This document shows positions 23,841-31,204 of a stretch of DNA of 64,000 bases, in pieces. Each line of letters begins with the position of its first letter. The stretch's first letter is position 1. The position numbers and the translations under genes are program-made. The stretch is from Candidatus Rokuibacteriota bacterium (lineage in GTDB: Bacteria; Methylomirabilota; Methylomirabilia; Rokubacteriales; CSP1-6), in assembly GCA_030647435.1 (NCBI GenBank), contig JAUSJX010000065.1, forward strand, positions 42,675 through 106,674, written 5' to 3'. The notes below the pieces were generated by a model that saw nothing but the letters and a program-made list of their open reading frames with translations, searched no databases and was not told the DNA's origin.

Positions 23841-24754
23841 CGGCGCTCTGCCGGTCCCTCATCCTCGCGCTCTGCTTCCTGCCCGGGATCGCGCAGGCGC
23901 TGACTGTCGTGGACCAGACGGGTCACGCGGTGACCCTGCCGGCCGCGCCTCGCCGCATCGTGTCGCTGGTGCCGGGCGTGACCGAGATTCTCTTCGCCAT
24001 CGGCGCCCAGGACGCCCTCGTCGGCGTCACCGATTTCTGCGACTACCCGCCGGACGCCAGGCGCAAGGCCCGCGTGGGAGACATGCTCGCGCCGAACCTC
24101 GAGACCCTGGTCAGCCTCAGGCCCGACCTCGTGGTGGCGACCCGGTCGGGCAACCGCGAGGAAACCTTCGACCAGCTCAAGCGGCTGGGCCTGCCGGTCT
24201 ATCTCGTGGACGAGCCGCCCTCCATCGCCGACGTGCTGCGGCTGGTGGGCGGCCTGGGCCAGCTGACCGGCCGGCGCGACGCCGCCGCGGCGGTCGCGGC
24301 CGGCCTCGAGCGGCGCATCACGGCCGTGCGGGAGCGTGTCGCCGGTCGGCCGCACCCGCGCGTGCTCTACGTCCTGTGGCCCGAGCCCCTCATCGTGCCC
24401 GGGCGCGGCTCGCTCGTCTCCGAGCTGATCGCGTCGGCGGGCGGCGAGTCGGTCACCGCGGACCAGGGCCAGGGCTATCCGCGCATGAGCCTGGAGGCCG
24501 CGGTGGGGCGCGCGCCGGAGGTCATCATCCTGGCGCGTCACGGTGCCGGTACGGGGCCCGCGGCGCGCGAGCAGTGGCAGCGGCTCGAGAGCCTGCCGGC
24601 CATCAGGAGCGGGCGGCTGTACGCGGCCGACGGCGACCTCCTGCACCGCTACGGTCCCCGCGTCGTGGACGGGCTCGAGCTCCTCGCGCGCCTCATTCAT
24701 CCGGAGGCATTCACCCATCCGGAGGCAGTCACCCATCCGGAGGCAGTCAAATGA
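23837..24754 (+). CDS. btuF: Cobalamin-binding periplasmic protein
   Basis: A 305-residue helical-backbone (class III) binding protein. A signal peptide occupies residues 1-20 (SLILALCFLPGIAQA). The mature N-terminus TGHAVTLPAAPRRIVSLVPG is a BtuF/FecB hallmark, with CDYPPDARRKARVGDM and the ligand-lobe segments following. Context between cobT and btuC under a B12 riboswitch makes corrinoids the substrate. The C-terminus ends in a tandem peptide repeat (HPEAF, THPEAV, THPEAV) encoded by an 18-bp repeat that also carries ribosome-site-like GGAGG copies for btuC. Confidence 0.92.
   Translation: MTALCRSLILALCFLPGIAQALTVVDQTGHAVTLPAAPRRIVSLVPGVTEILFAIGAQDALVGVTDFCDYPPDARRKARVGDMLAPNLETLVSLRPDLVVATRSGNREETFDQLKRLGLPVYLVDEPPSIADVLRLVGGLGQLTGRRDAAAAVAAGLERRITAVRERVAGRPHPRVLYVLWPEPLIVPGRGSLVSELIASAGGESVTADQGQGYPRMSLEAAVGRAPEVIILARHGAGTGPAAREQWQRLESLPAIRSGRLYAADGDLLHRYGPRVVDGLELLARLIHPEAFTHPEAVTHPEAVK
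24698..24751 (+). repeat. Three 18-bp tandem repeats at the btuF/btuC junction
   Basis: Units CATCCGGAGGCATTCACC, CATCCGGAGGCAGTCACC and CATCCGGAGGCAGTCAAA run directly into ATGA. Each contains GGAGG; the last sits correctly for btuC. The repeats are translated in frame as the C-terminus of BtuF. Slippage would add or remove six codons and one candidate ribosome site. Confidence 0.9.
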
Positions 24755-25770
24755 CGGGCGCGGCCAGGCTGGCATGGATCTGCGGCGGCCTATTTGTCAT
24801 CTTGTCCGTCGTGGCTCTCGGCTCGCTCCTCGTCGGCGCCGCGCCGGTCGCGCCTGGAACGGTCTTCGACCTCATCACCGGCCGCGGTCCGGGCCAGGGT
24901 ACCGAGCGCACCGTGGTCCTCGCTATCAGGCTTCCGCGCATCGCCGCCGCGGTGCTGGCCGGCGCCGCGCTGGCCGTCGCGGGCGCGGGTTTCCAAGGCC
25001 TCACGCGCAATCCGCTGGCGGAGCCCTCGATCCTGGGCGTCTCGAGCGGCGCTGCGTTCGGCGTGGTGCTGGGCCAGGTGTCGGGGCTCGGCCAGGGGAT
25101 CGTGGAGGCGCTGGGGCTCACCGCCCTCGGCTTCGCGGGCGCTCTCGTCGCGGGCGTGGCCGTGTACCTGATCGCGTCCACGGCGGGCGGGCTCCCGGTG
25201 CACACGCTCCTCCTGGCGGGCGTGATCGTCGGCATCTTCTTTTCGGCCGCGATCACGGTGCTGATCTCGATCGTGGACACCAACCGCCTCGGCGGCGTCA
25301 TCCACTGGCTCCTCGGCAGCGTGGCGCCCATTCCGCCGGGCTCGCTCGGCGTGTTCGCCCTCGCGACCGCGGCGGGCCTCTGGCTGGTCCTGGGCCAGGC
25401 TCGCGCGCTCAACCTCCTGGCGCTGGGCGACGAGGGCGCCCTCGAGCTGGGCGTGGACGCGCTGCGTGTGAAGCGGCGCGTCTTCGCCGGCGCGGCGCTT
25501 CTCACGGGCACCGTCGTCGCCTTCGTCGGGCCTATCGGCTTCGTCGGCCTCATCGTGCCGCAGGCGCTCCGGATGCTGCTCGGCCCCGACACCCGCGTCC
25601 TCGTCCCCGCGGCCGTGCTCGCGGGCGGCGCCTTCCTCTTAGCGGCCGACACGCTGGCGCGCACCGTGGTGGCGCCCGCCGAGCTGTCGGTGGGCGTGCT
25701 GACGTCCTTCTGCGGCGCGCCCGTCTTCATCTGGCTCCTGCGCTCGCGCGCGGGGCGGGCGGCGCCGTGA
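24751..25770 (+). CDS. btuC: Cobalamin ABC transporter permease
   Basis: A 339-residue FecCD-family inner-membrane permease with about ten membrane helices. Signatures: RLPRIAAAVLAGAALAVAGA with FQGLTRNPLAEPSILGVSSG (the classic NPLA.P..LG motif), GGVIHWLLGSV, and the cytoplasmic coupling region ALELGVDALRVKRRVF. The late block VAFVGPIGFVGLIVPQALRM is typical of BtuC/FhuB. It overlaps btuF (ATGA) and btuD (GTGA), forming a complete importer with them. Confidence 0.95.
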   Translation: MTGAARLAWICGGLFVILSVVALGSLLVGAAPVAPGTVFDLITGRGPGQGTERTVVLAIRLPRIAAAVLAGAALAVAGAGFQGLTRNPLAEPSILGVSSGAAFGVVLGQVSGLGQGIVEALGLTALGFAGALVAGVAVYLIASTAGGLPVHTLLLAGVIVGIFFSAAITVLISIVDTNRLGGVIHWLLGSVAPIPPGSLGVFALATAAGLWLVLGQARALNLLALGDEGALELGVDALRVKRRVFAGAALLTGTVVAFVGPIGFVGLIVPQALRMLLGPDTRVLVPAAVLAGGAFLLAADTLARTVVAPAELSVGVLTSFCGAPVFIWLLRSRAGRAAP

Positions 25771-26576
25771 CGCCGCTCTGCGAGTTCCGCCGCGTGGGCT
25801 TCGCCTACCCGGCCGGCGCCCACGGGCGTCCGCCCTTCGAGATCCGCGATTTGAGCTTCTCGCTGGCGCCGGGCGAGGTGCTGGGGCTCATCGGCCCGAA
25901 TGCTGCGGGCAAGACCACGGTGATCCGCCTGCTGTCGCGGGTGCTGGACCCGTCGCGCGGCGAGATCTTCCTGGCCGGCCGGTCGGCGTCACGGCTCGGC
26001 AGGGCGGCGGTCGCCCGGCAGGTTGCCGTCGTGCCGCAGGACGTGCCGCAGGGATTCCCGTACACCGTCGAACAGCTCGTCCTGATGGGCCGCTTCCCGC
26101 ACGCGCCGGGCCGCTTCTTCGAGAACCGGGAAGATCTCGAGATCGCCCGCGAGGCGATGGCGATCACCGGGGTCGAGACGCTCGCTGCCGAGTCACTCGA
26201 CCGGATCTCGGGCGGGGAGCGCCAGCGCGCCCTTCTCGCCCGCGCGCTCGCTCAGCGTCCGCGGCTCCTCGTGCTCGACGAGCCGACGGCGCACCTGGAC
26301 CTTCGCTACCAGGCGGAGTGCGTGGCGCTGCTGAGGCGGCTCCACAAGGACGAAGGGCTGGGCATCCTCCTCGTCTCGCACGATCTCAACCTGGCCGCCG
26401 AAGTCTCGGACCGGCTGCTCCTCATGGCCGGAGGTGCCGCCGTGAGCGCCGGGACGCCGGAAGACGTCATGCAGGAGTCGGTGCTCGAGGCCGTCTACGG
26501 TTGCCCCGTGGTGGTGGACAAGCACCCCGCGACGCGGCGGCCGACGGTCAACGTCGTCTGGCCCGACGGGAGGTGA
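25767..26576 (+). CDS. btuD: Cobalamin ABC transporter ATPase
   Basis: A 269-residue ATPase. Walker A is GPNAAGKTT at residues 43-51, Q-loop in VAVVPQDVPQGFPYTVEQLV, signature ISGGERQR near 147, Walker B LLVLDEPTAHLDL near 167, and the switch His in LLVSHDLNLAAE. This is the FecE/BtuD subtype. GTG 25767 overlaps the btuC stop. The gene is followed by a second B12 riboswitch starting 24 bases later, so the two cobalamin operons abut. Confidence 0.94.
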   Translation: MTPLCEFRRVGFAYPAGAHGRPPFEIRDLSFSLAPGEVLGLIGPNAAGKTTVIRLLSRVLDPSRGEIFLAGRSASRLGRAAVARQVAVVPQDVPQGFPYTVEQLVLMGRFPHAPGRFFENREDLEIAREAMAITGVETLAAESLDRISGGERQRALLARALAQRPRLLVLDEPTAHLDLRYQAECVALLRRLHKDEGLGILLVSHDLNLAAEVSDRLLLMAGGAAVSAGTPEDVMQESVLEAVYGCPVVVDKHPATRRPTVNVVWPDGR

Positions 26577-26600
26577 TACCGGCGCGCGCGAAGTGACGAG

Positions 26601-26751
26601 TCGCGGTCCAAGGGAAGCCGGTGAGAAGCCGGCACGGTCCCGCCACTGTGAGTGGGGAGCCACGCCCGTATCCGCTACGGAAGCCACTGGGAGCGATCCC
26701 GGGAAGGCCGGGCGACGGCGACGATCCACGAGTCAGGAGACCTGTCCGCGA
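26601..26751 (+). ncRNA. Cobalamin riboswitch upstream of btuB
   Basis: The core is almost textbook: AAGGGAAGCCGGTGAGAAGC, CCGCCACTGTGAGTGGGG, GAAGCCACTGGGA, GGGAAGGCCGGG and the B12 box GAGTCAGGAGACCTGTC at 26730-26746. P1 pairs TCGCGG (26601-26606) with CCGCGA (26746-26751). It controls the btuB-cbiZ-tonB-cbiB unit separately from the first riboswitch. Confidence 0.95.
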
Positions 26752-26756
26752 CATGG

Positions 26757-26792
26757 GAGCAGGCACCCCCTTTCGAGAGAAAAGGAGCGCTC
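26757..26792 (+). promoter_or_regulatory. Hairpin sequestering the btuB ribosome site
   Basis: GAGC (26757-26760) can pair with GCTC (26789-26792), and CCTTT (26769-26773) with AAAGG (26781-26785), closing over the AAAGGAG ribosome site. This is a plausible expression platform for the riboswitch just upstream, acting on translation. Confidence 0.55.
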
Positions 26793-28670
26793 ATGCGACA
26801 GGTTCTTGGAACCGTGTTGGTGGCGATGCTGGTGGCGGCAGCCCCGGTGGACGGGCAGGAGACGAAGAGGGTGGATCCGGTCGTGGTGACGGCGACGACG
26901 GTCGACACGCCCGCCGAGCAGCTGGGCGTGGCCCTGACCGTGGTGACGGGAGAGGACTTCAAGACCCACCACTACTCGACGCTCGACGACGCCTTCCGGA
27001 ACATCCCGGGCGTCAATGTCGTCCAGCAGGGCAGCTACGGTAAGCTGTCGACGCTCAGCATCCGCGGCGCCAACGCGAACCAGGTGCTGATTCTCGTCGA
27101 CGGGGTCCGCGTGTCGAGCCCGACGGTCGGCCAGACGGACCTCTCCGACATCTCCCCCGACCTGATCGAGCGCATCGAGGTCATCCGCGGCCCCCAGTCC
27201 ACGATCTACGCCGCCGACGCCATCGGCGGCGTGGTCAACATCATCACCAAGAAGGGCACCGGTCCCTTCTCCGCCACCGTCGAGAACATGGGCGGCAACT
27301 ACGACACCCTCCACAGCCGGATCTCGCTCAGCGGCGCGTACAAGATCTTCAACTACGCGCTGTCGGGTTCGCACCTCGAGAGCAACGGGCAGTTCCAGAA
27401 CGACAACTCGAACGTCAACTCGGTGGGCGGGCGGATCGGCGTCTCGCTGCCCTTCGACAGCTCGCTCGCCTTCGTCTACCGCTACAACAAGACCGACACC
27501 GGGGTGCCGATCAAGAGCGTCTTCCCGCCTCCCCAGCCGGTCGACCCCATCATCAACCCCAACGCCAAGCAGCAGACCGAGACCACGGTGATGAGCCTCG
27601 AGGGCAAATCACGGCCGGTCGCGTGGTGGGAGAGCCGCGCCCGCATCTCGCGCTACACGAACAACCAGGGCTTCCAGGACCCGGTCGACCCCGGCTTCGA
27701 CTTCGACTCTCCCTTCCGGTCGCAGGTGGACGTGGAGCGCCGGGAAGCCGAGTGGCTCAACTCGATCTTCCTCGGGAAGTGGAGCACGACCACGGTCGGG
27801 TTCGGCTACCGCCACGAGGAGGGCGACAACAAGGGCGTGTTCCGCACCGCGCGCCACGTGCCGTGGGTGCTCTTCGAGGAGCAGCTGCGCTTCTTCGACC
27901 GGCTCTTCATCACGGGCGGCTTCCGGATCGAGGACGACAGCGTGTTCGGCCAGGCCACCACGGGGCAGGGGTCGGTCCTCTTCGTCATCAAGGAGACCGG
28001 CACGCGGCTGCGCGGGAGCGCCGGGACGGGCTTCCGCGCTCCGACGTTCAACGATCTCTTCTTCCCGGATTTCGGCAACCCGGATCTGCTGCCCGAGCGC
28101 GGCCAGTCCTGGGACGTGGGCGTGGACCAGAATCTCTGGCAGAACCGCGTCCGGCTCAAGCTGAGCTACTTCGTCACCAACTTGTCCAACGCCATCACCT
28201 GCTGCGTCCCGCTGCCGACGGCCCCCTTCGGCGGTCCCGTCAACGCCGGACGGGCGCGGTCGAAGGGCGTCGAGGCGGGCGGCGAGGTGGACATCCTGCC
28301 GAACCTGGTGGCCTCGTTCACCTACACGTACACCGACACGGACAACCTCTCCACCAACCGGCCCCTGGCGCGCATCCCGCGGAACGCCGGCAGCGCCGGG
28401 CTGACTTGGGAGCCCATCTCCCGTCTCTCCCTCTTCGCCCAGGTCTACGTCGTCAGCAGGCAGTTCGACAGCTACGGCGACATCTACAACAGCGGCCACA
28501 CGCGGGTGGACGCCGGCGGGACGTACCGCATCGTCAACCAGCTCGGCTGGCTCCAGCGCCTCGAGCTGGTCGCGCGCGCGCAGAACATCATCAACGAGAA
28601 GTACGCCGAGGTGCACGGCTTCCCGGCGCTCGGCGCTAACTTCCTGATCGGCCTGCGGGCCGGGTTCTGA
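26793..28670 (+). CDS. btuB: TonB-dependent outer-membrane cobalamin receptor
   Basis: A 625-residue outer-membrane beta-barrel with signal peptide (VLGTVLVAMLVAAAPVDGQ), a TonB box (DPVVVTATTVDTPAE near residue 29), the plug domain (residues about 45-150, with SIRGANANQVLILVDGVRVS and RIEVIRGPQSTIYAADAIGG), and barrel strands up to the terminal Phe expected for BamA-dependent insertion. GTGFRAPTFNDLFFPDFGNP is the typical late barrel block. It takes up corrinoids from outside. ATG 26793 is preceded by AAAGGAG. The B12 riboswitch and the adjacent tonB and cbiZ genes fix the substrate class. Confidence 0.95.
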   Translation: MRQVLGTVLVAMLVAAAPVDGQETKRVDPVVVTATTVDTPAEQLGVALTVVTGEDFKTHHYSTLDDAFRNIPGVNVVQQGSYGKLSTLSIRGANANQVLILVDGVRVSSPTVGQTDLSDISPDLIERIEVIRGPQSTIYAADAIGGVVNIITKKGTGPFSATVENMGGNYDTLHSRISLSGAYKIFNYALSGSHLESNGQFQNDNSNVNSVGGRIGVSLPFDSSLAFVYRYNKTDTGVPIKSVFPPPQPVDPIINPNAKQQTETTVMSLEGKSRPVAWWESRARISRYTNNQGFQDPVDPGFDFDSPFRSQVDVERREAEWLNSIFLGKWSTTTVGFGYRHEEGDNKGVFRTARHVPWVLFEEQLRFFDRLFITGGFRIEDDSVFGQATTGQGSVLFVIKETGTRLRGSAGTGFRAPTFNDLFFPDFGNPDLLPERGQSWDVGVDQNLWQNRVRLKLSYFVTNLSNAITCCVPLPTAPFGGPVNAGRARSKGVEAGGEVDILPNLVASFTYTYTDTDNLSTNRPLARIPRNAGSAGLTWEPISRLSLFAQVYVVSRQFDSYGDIYNSGHTRVDAGGTYRIVNQLGWLQRLELVARAQNIINEKYAEVHGFPALGANFLIGLRAGF

Positions 28671-28680
28671 CGCCGACGCC

Positions 28681-29334
28681 ATGATCGAGGGGCTCGGGGT
28701 GCGGATAGGGCGGGAGGCGGTCGTCGTCGTGGCCGCCCAGCCGCTTCGCGTGCTCTCCTCGGCCGTCCACAACGGCGGGTTCGCGTCAGCACGCGCCGTC
28801 GTCAACCTCCACGTCGGCAAGGACGACCCGTGCGCGGACCCGCCCGCGATGCTGGCGGCCTACGCGCGGCGCGCGGGCGTGTCGGAGCCCTTTGTCGGTC
28901 TTCTCACCGGGGCGTGGACGGAAGCCGCGACGATCGGCGAGGAGGACGGCGCGGGCATCCGGACGCTCGCCGTCGCCACGGTCGGCCTGAGCAACGGCAT
29001 CGCCGCCGGGCGGACGCCCGTGAGCGGCTGGACGCACGGCACCATCAACACGGTCGTTGTGGTGGACGCCGACCCCGAGCCTTCGGCCCTCGTCAACGCG
29101 GTCATCACGGTCACCGAGGTCAAGACGCTCCTGCTCCATGAAGCGGGCGTCCGTGACGCCGCCGGCGGGCCCTGCACCGGCACCTCGACCGACGCCGTCG
29201 TCATCGCGGCAACGGGGCGCGGCGCCCGCGCCCGCTTCGGTGGGCCGGCCAGCGAGCTTGGCTGGAGCATCGCCCAGGCCGCGCGCAGGGCCCTCTGGGC
29301 GGGCATCCGCGGCTGGCAGGAGCGGAACGGATGA
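28681..29334 (+). CDS. cbiZ: Adenosylcobinamide amidohydrolase
   Basis: A 217-residue CbiZ enzyme, which cleaves the aminopropanol side chain of adenosylcobinamide or of pseudocobalamin-type corrinoids to yield adenosylcobyric acid. Family blocks: LRVLSSAVHNGGFASARAVV, VGLLTGAWTEAA, ATVGLSNGIAAGRTP, INTVVVVDADPEPSALVNAV and CTGTSTDAVVIAATG. It is cytosolic. Placing it after btuB and before cbiB in one riboswitch-controlled unit means imported foreign corrinoids can be cut and then rebuilt. It overlaps tonB by ATGA. Confidence 0.93.
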   Translation: MIEGLGVRIGREAVVVVAAQPLRVLSSAVHNGGFASARAVVNLHVGKDDPCADPPAMLAAYARRAGVSEPFVGLLTGAWTEAATIGEEDGAGIRTLAVATVGLSNGIAAGRTPVSGWTHGTINTVVVVDADPEPSALVNAVITVTEVKTLLLHEAGVRDAAGGPCTGTSTDAVVIAATGRGARARFGGPASELGWSIAQAARRALWAGIRGWQERNG

Positions 29335-30104
29335 TTCGCCGGGGCCGAGCGCTGGCGCTCTTGGGTTCTGCCGCGCTCCATCTGGGCGCCCTCGCGGCCG
29401 TCCTATCGCTCGCCGCCAGCCTCCGCCAGCCTGAGCCGCTCTTCGTCGATCTGACCGGCGGCGTCCCCGCCGGCGACGGGCGCGAGGCGGCGGCCGCTCC
29501 TCCTCTTGGACGGGAGATAGTGGTCCCGCGAGCGCGCGAAGCTCCGCGCGCGCGCGCTCCTCGAGCCTCCGCTCCCTCCTTGCCGGCAGAGCCTGCCGAG
29601 ACGACGTCGGCCTCCGCGCCGTCGGTCTCCGCCTCCCGGGAGGTGGCGACCGCCGACCAGGGAGGCGCCCCGACCGCCAGTGATATGGATGGCGGCGGGG
29701 TCAGGGGAGTCTCGAGCGACGCGCCCGCGCACGCGGGACAGCCGTCCGGCGTCATCGGTGGAGGCGGCTCCCGGCTCGCTCTCGCCGGCCCAGGCACGGG
29801 GCGCGGTGAGGTACCGGCTGAGTTCGGGCCCTATCTCGCCCGCTTCCGCGAGCGCATTCAGGAGCTGGTGGTCTACCCGCTGGCTGCACGGCGGCGCGGG
29901 CTCGCCGGCCGCGTCGAGATCGAGCTGCTCCTCGAGCCCTCCGGCCGCGTGCGCGACGTCGCCGTGGTCGCGTCGTCCTCCCACGCGCTGCTCGACGAGG
30001 CCGCCGTCGAGGCCGTCAGGTCGCTCGAGCCTCAGCCGCTGCCCGAACACCTGCCGCACCGGCCGCTGCGGGTGCGGCTGCCGATCGTGTTCGAGCTCCG
30101 CTGA
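29331..30104 (+). CDS. tonB: TonB-family energy-transducing protein dedicated to BtuB
   Basis: A 257-residue protein: an N-terminal membrane anchor (LALLGSAALHLGALAAVLSL), a long Ala/Pro/Ser-rich periplasmic linker (residues about 45-160), and a C-terminal TonB domain (LARFRERIQELVVYPLAARR, GRVEIELLLEPSGRVRDVAV, LDEAAVEAVRSLEPQPLPEH). It would couple the ExbB/ExbD proton motor, not present here, to BtuB. The TonB domain has YPLAARRRGLAGRVEIEL in place of YP..A...G..G.V.V. ATG 29331 overlaps the cbiZ stop. Confidence 0.88.
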   Translation: MIRRGRALALLGSAALHLGALAAVLSLAASLRQPEPLFVDLTGGVPAGDGREAAAAPPLGREIVVPRAREAPRARAPRASAPSLPAEPAETTSASAPSVSASREVATADQGGAPTASDMDGGGVRGVSSDAPAHAGQPSGVIGGGGSRLALAGPGTGRGEVPAEFGPYLARFRERIQELVVYPLAARRRGLAGRVEIELLLEPSGRVRDVAVVASSSHALLDEAAVEAVRSLEPQPLPEHLPHRPLRVRLPIVFELR

Positions 30105-30109
30105 AGGGC

Positions 30110-31024
30110 GTGGAGGTCCTGTTCCTGGCGGTGGCGCTCGATCTCCTGCTGGGAGATCCGCCGAACCGCTACCATCCTGTCGCCTGGATCGGGCGGCTGA
30201 TCGCTCTCGGCCGGCGCTGGGCCGCTTCCGTGCCGACCGATCTTCTCGTCCTGTACGGCGCCCTCCTCATCGTTGTCGTCACGATCACGGCCGTCATGGG
30301 AGGGCTGGCGCTCCAGGCCGCCGCGGGCTGGCTCCCGTGGCCTGGGAGCCTGCTCGCGCAGGCGTGGCTGCTGAAATGCAGCTTCTCGCTCCGTAGCCTC
30401 GTGGCGGCGGTGTGGGAAGTCCGCGACAGGCTCGAGACCGGTGACCTCGCCGGGGCGCGCGAGGCGGTGGGGCATCATCTGGTCAGCCGGCAGGTCGAGG
30501 AACTCGAGGAGGGGGCGACGGCATCCGCCGCCGTCGAGTCGCTGGCCGAGAACCTGAACGATAGCTGGGTGGCGCCGCTCTGCTTCTACCTCGTGGGCGG
30601 GCTGCCGGGCGCGTGGGCGTACCGCGCGATCAACACGGCAGACGCGATGATCGGCTACCGCGAGGGCATGCTCGAGCAGCTCGGTGGCGCCTCGGCGCGA
30701 CTCGACGACCTGCTGAACCTCGTCCCGTCGCGCCTCGCTGCGCTCGCGCTCGCCGCCGGGGCGCGACTCGGGGGCGAGTCCGGATCGCGGGCGTGGGACG
30801 TCTGGCGCCGTGATGGAGGCTCGACCGCGAGCCCCAACGCCGGGCAGACCATGGCCGCCATGGCGGGGGCGCTCGGCGTGACGCTCGAGAAGTGCTCACA
30901 CTACCGGCTCGGCGATGGGCCGGCGCCGGACGTCGCGGTCATCGATCGCGCGGTGGGGGTCTTCGCCGCGGCCGCCGGCGTGGCCTTGGTCGCGGCGCTC
31001 GTCCTGCTCCGCGCCTTCCGCTGA
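30110..31024 (+). CDS. cbiB: Adenosylcobinamide-phosphate synthase
   Basis: A 304-residue membrane enzyme (CbiB; CobD in the aerobic naming) that attaches aminopropanol phosphate to adenosylcobyric acid. Signatures: DLLLGDPPNRYHPVAWIGRL near residues 11-30, VSRQVEELEEGATASAAVES with the conserved ENLNDSWVAPL near 145, AYRAINTADAMIGYREG near 170, and SPNAGQTMAAMAGALGVTLE near 240. Start is GTG 30110, five bases after tonB. It is the rebuilding partner of CbiZ in this operon and delivers the substrate of CobU/CobS. Confidence 0.94.
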   Translation: MEVLFLAVALDLLLGDPPNRYHPVAWIGRLIALGRRWAASVPTDLLVLYGALLIVVVTITAVMGGLALQAAAGWLPWPGSLLAQAWLLKCSFSLRSLVAAVWEVRDRLETGDLAGAREAVGHHLVSRQVEELEEGATASAAVESLAENLNDSWVAPLCFYLVGGLPGAWAYRAINTADAMIGYREGMLEQLGGASARLDDLLNLVPSRLAALALAAGARLGGESGSRAWDVWRRDGGSTASPNAGQTMAAMAGALGVTLEKCSHYRLGDGPAPDVAVIDRAVGVFAAAAGVALVAALVLLRAFR

Positions 31025-31044
31025 CGCGGCGCCCACCAGATGTA

Positions 31045-31065
31045 GGGTCGTCGCGCGCGCGACCC
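31045..31065 (+). terminator. GC-rich hairpin after the btuB-cbiB operon
   Basis: GGGTCG (31045-31050) pairs with CGACCC (31060-31065) around a GC-repeat loop 21 bases after the cbiB stop. No T tract follows directly; an AATTTTT lies 55 bases downstream. A possible termination signal. Confidence 0.35.
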
Positions 31066-31151
31066 ACAGCATCACGCGGCGCGTTAACTTTTCCCGCTCG
31101 GTTCAGGCGCATGGCGCGTCTAATTTTTGCGGCTCCGCGAGAGCCGGGGCG

Positions 31152-31157
31152 TATCAT
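31152..31157 (+). promoter_or_regulatory. -10-like hexamer of argS
   Basis: TATCAT lies 47 bases before ATG 31205. The leader would contain the hairpin CGCCGC-CACGT-GCGGCG just downstream. No good -35 is evident. Confidence 0.35.
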
Positions 31158-31204
31158 TAATCGACGCCGCCACGTGCGGCGATTCGTGTCTTAACGAGCC
31201 GGGA

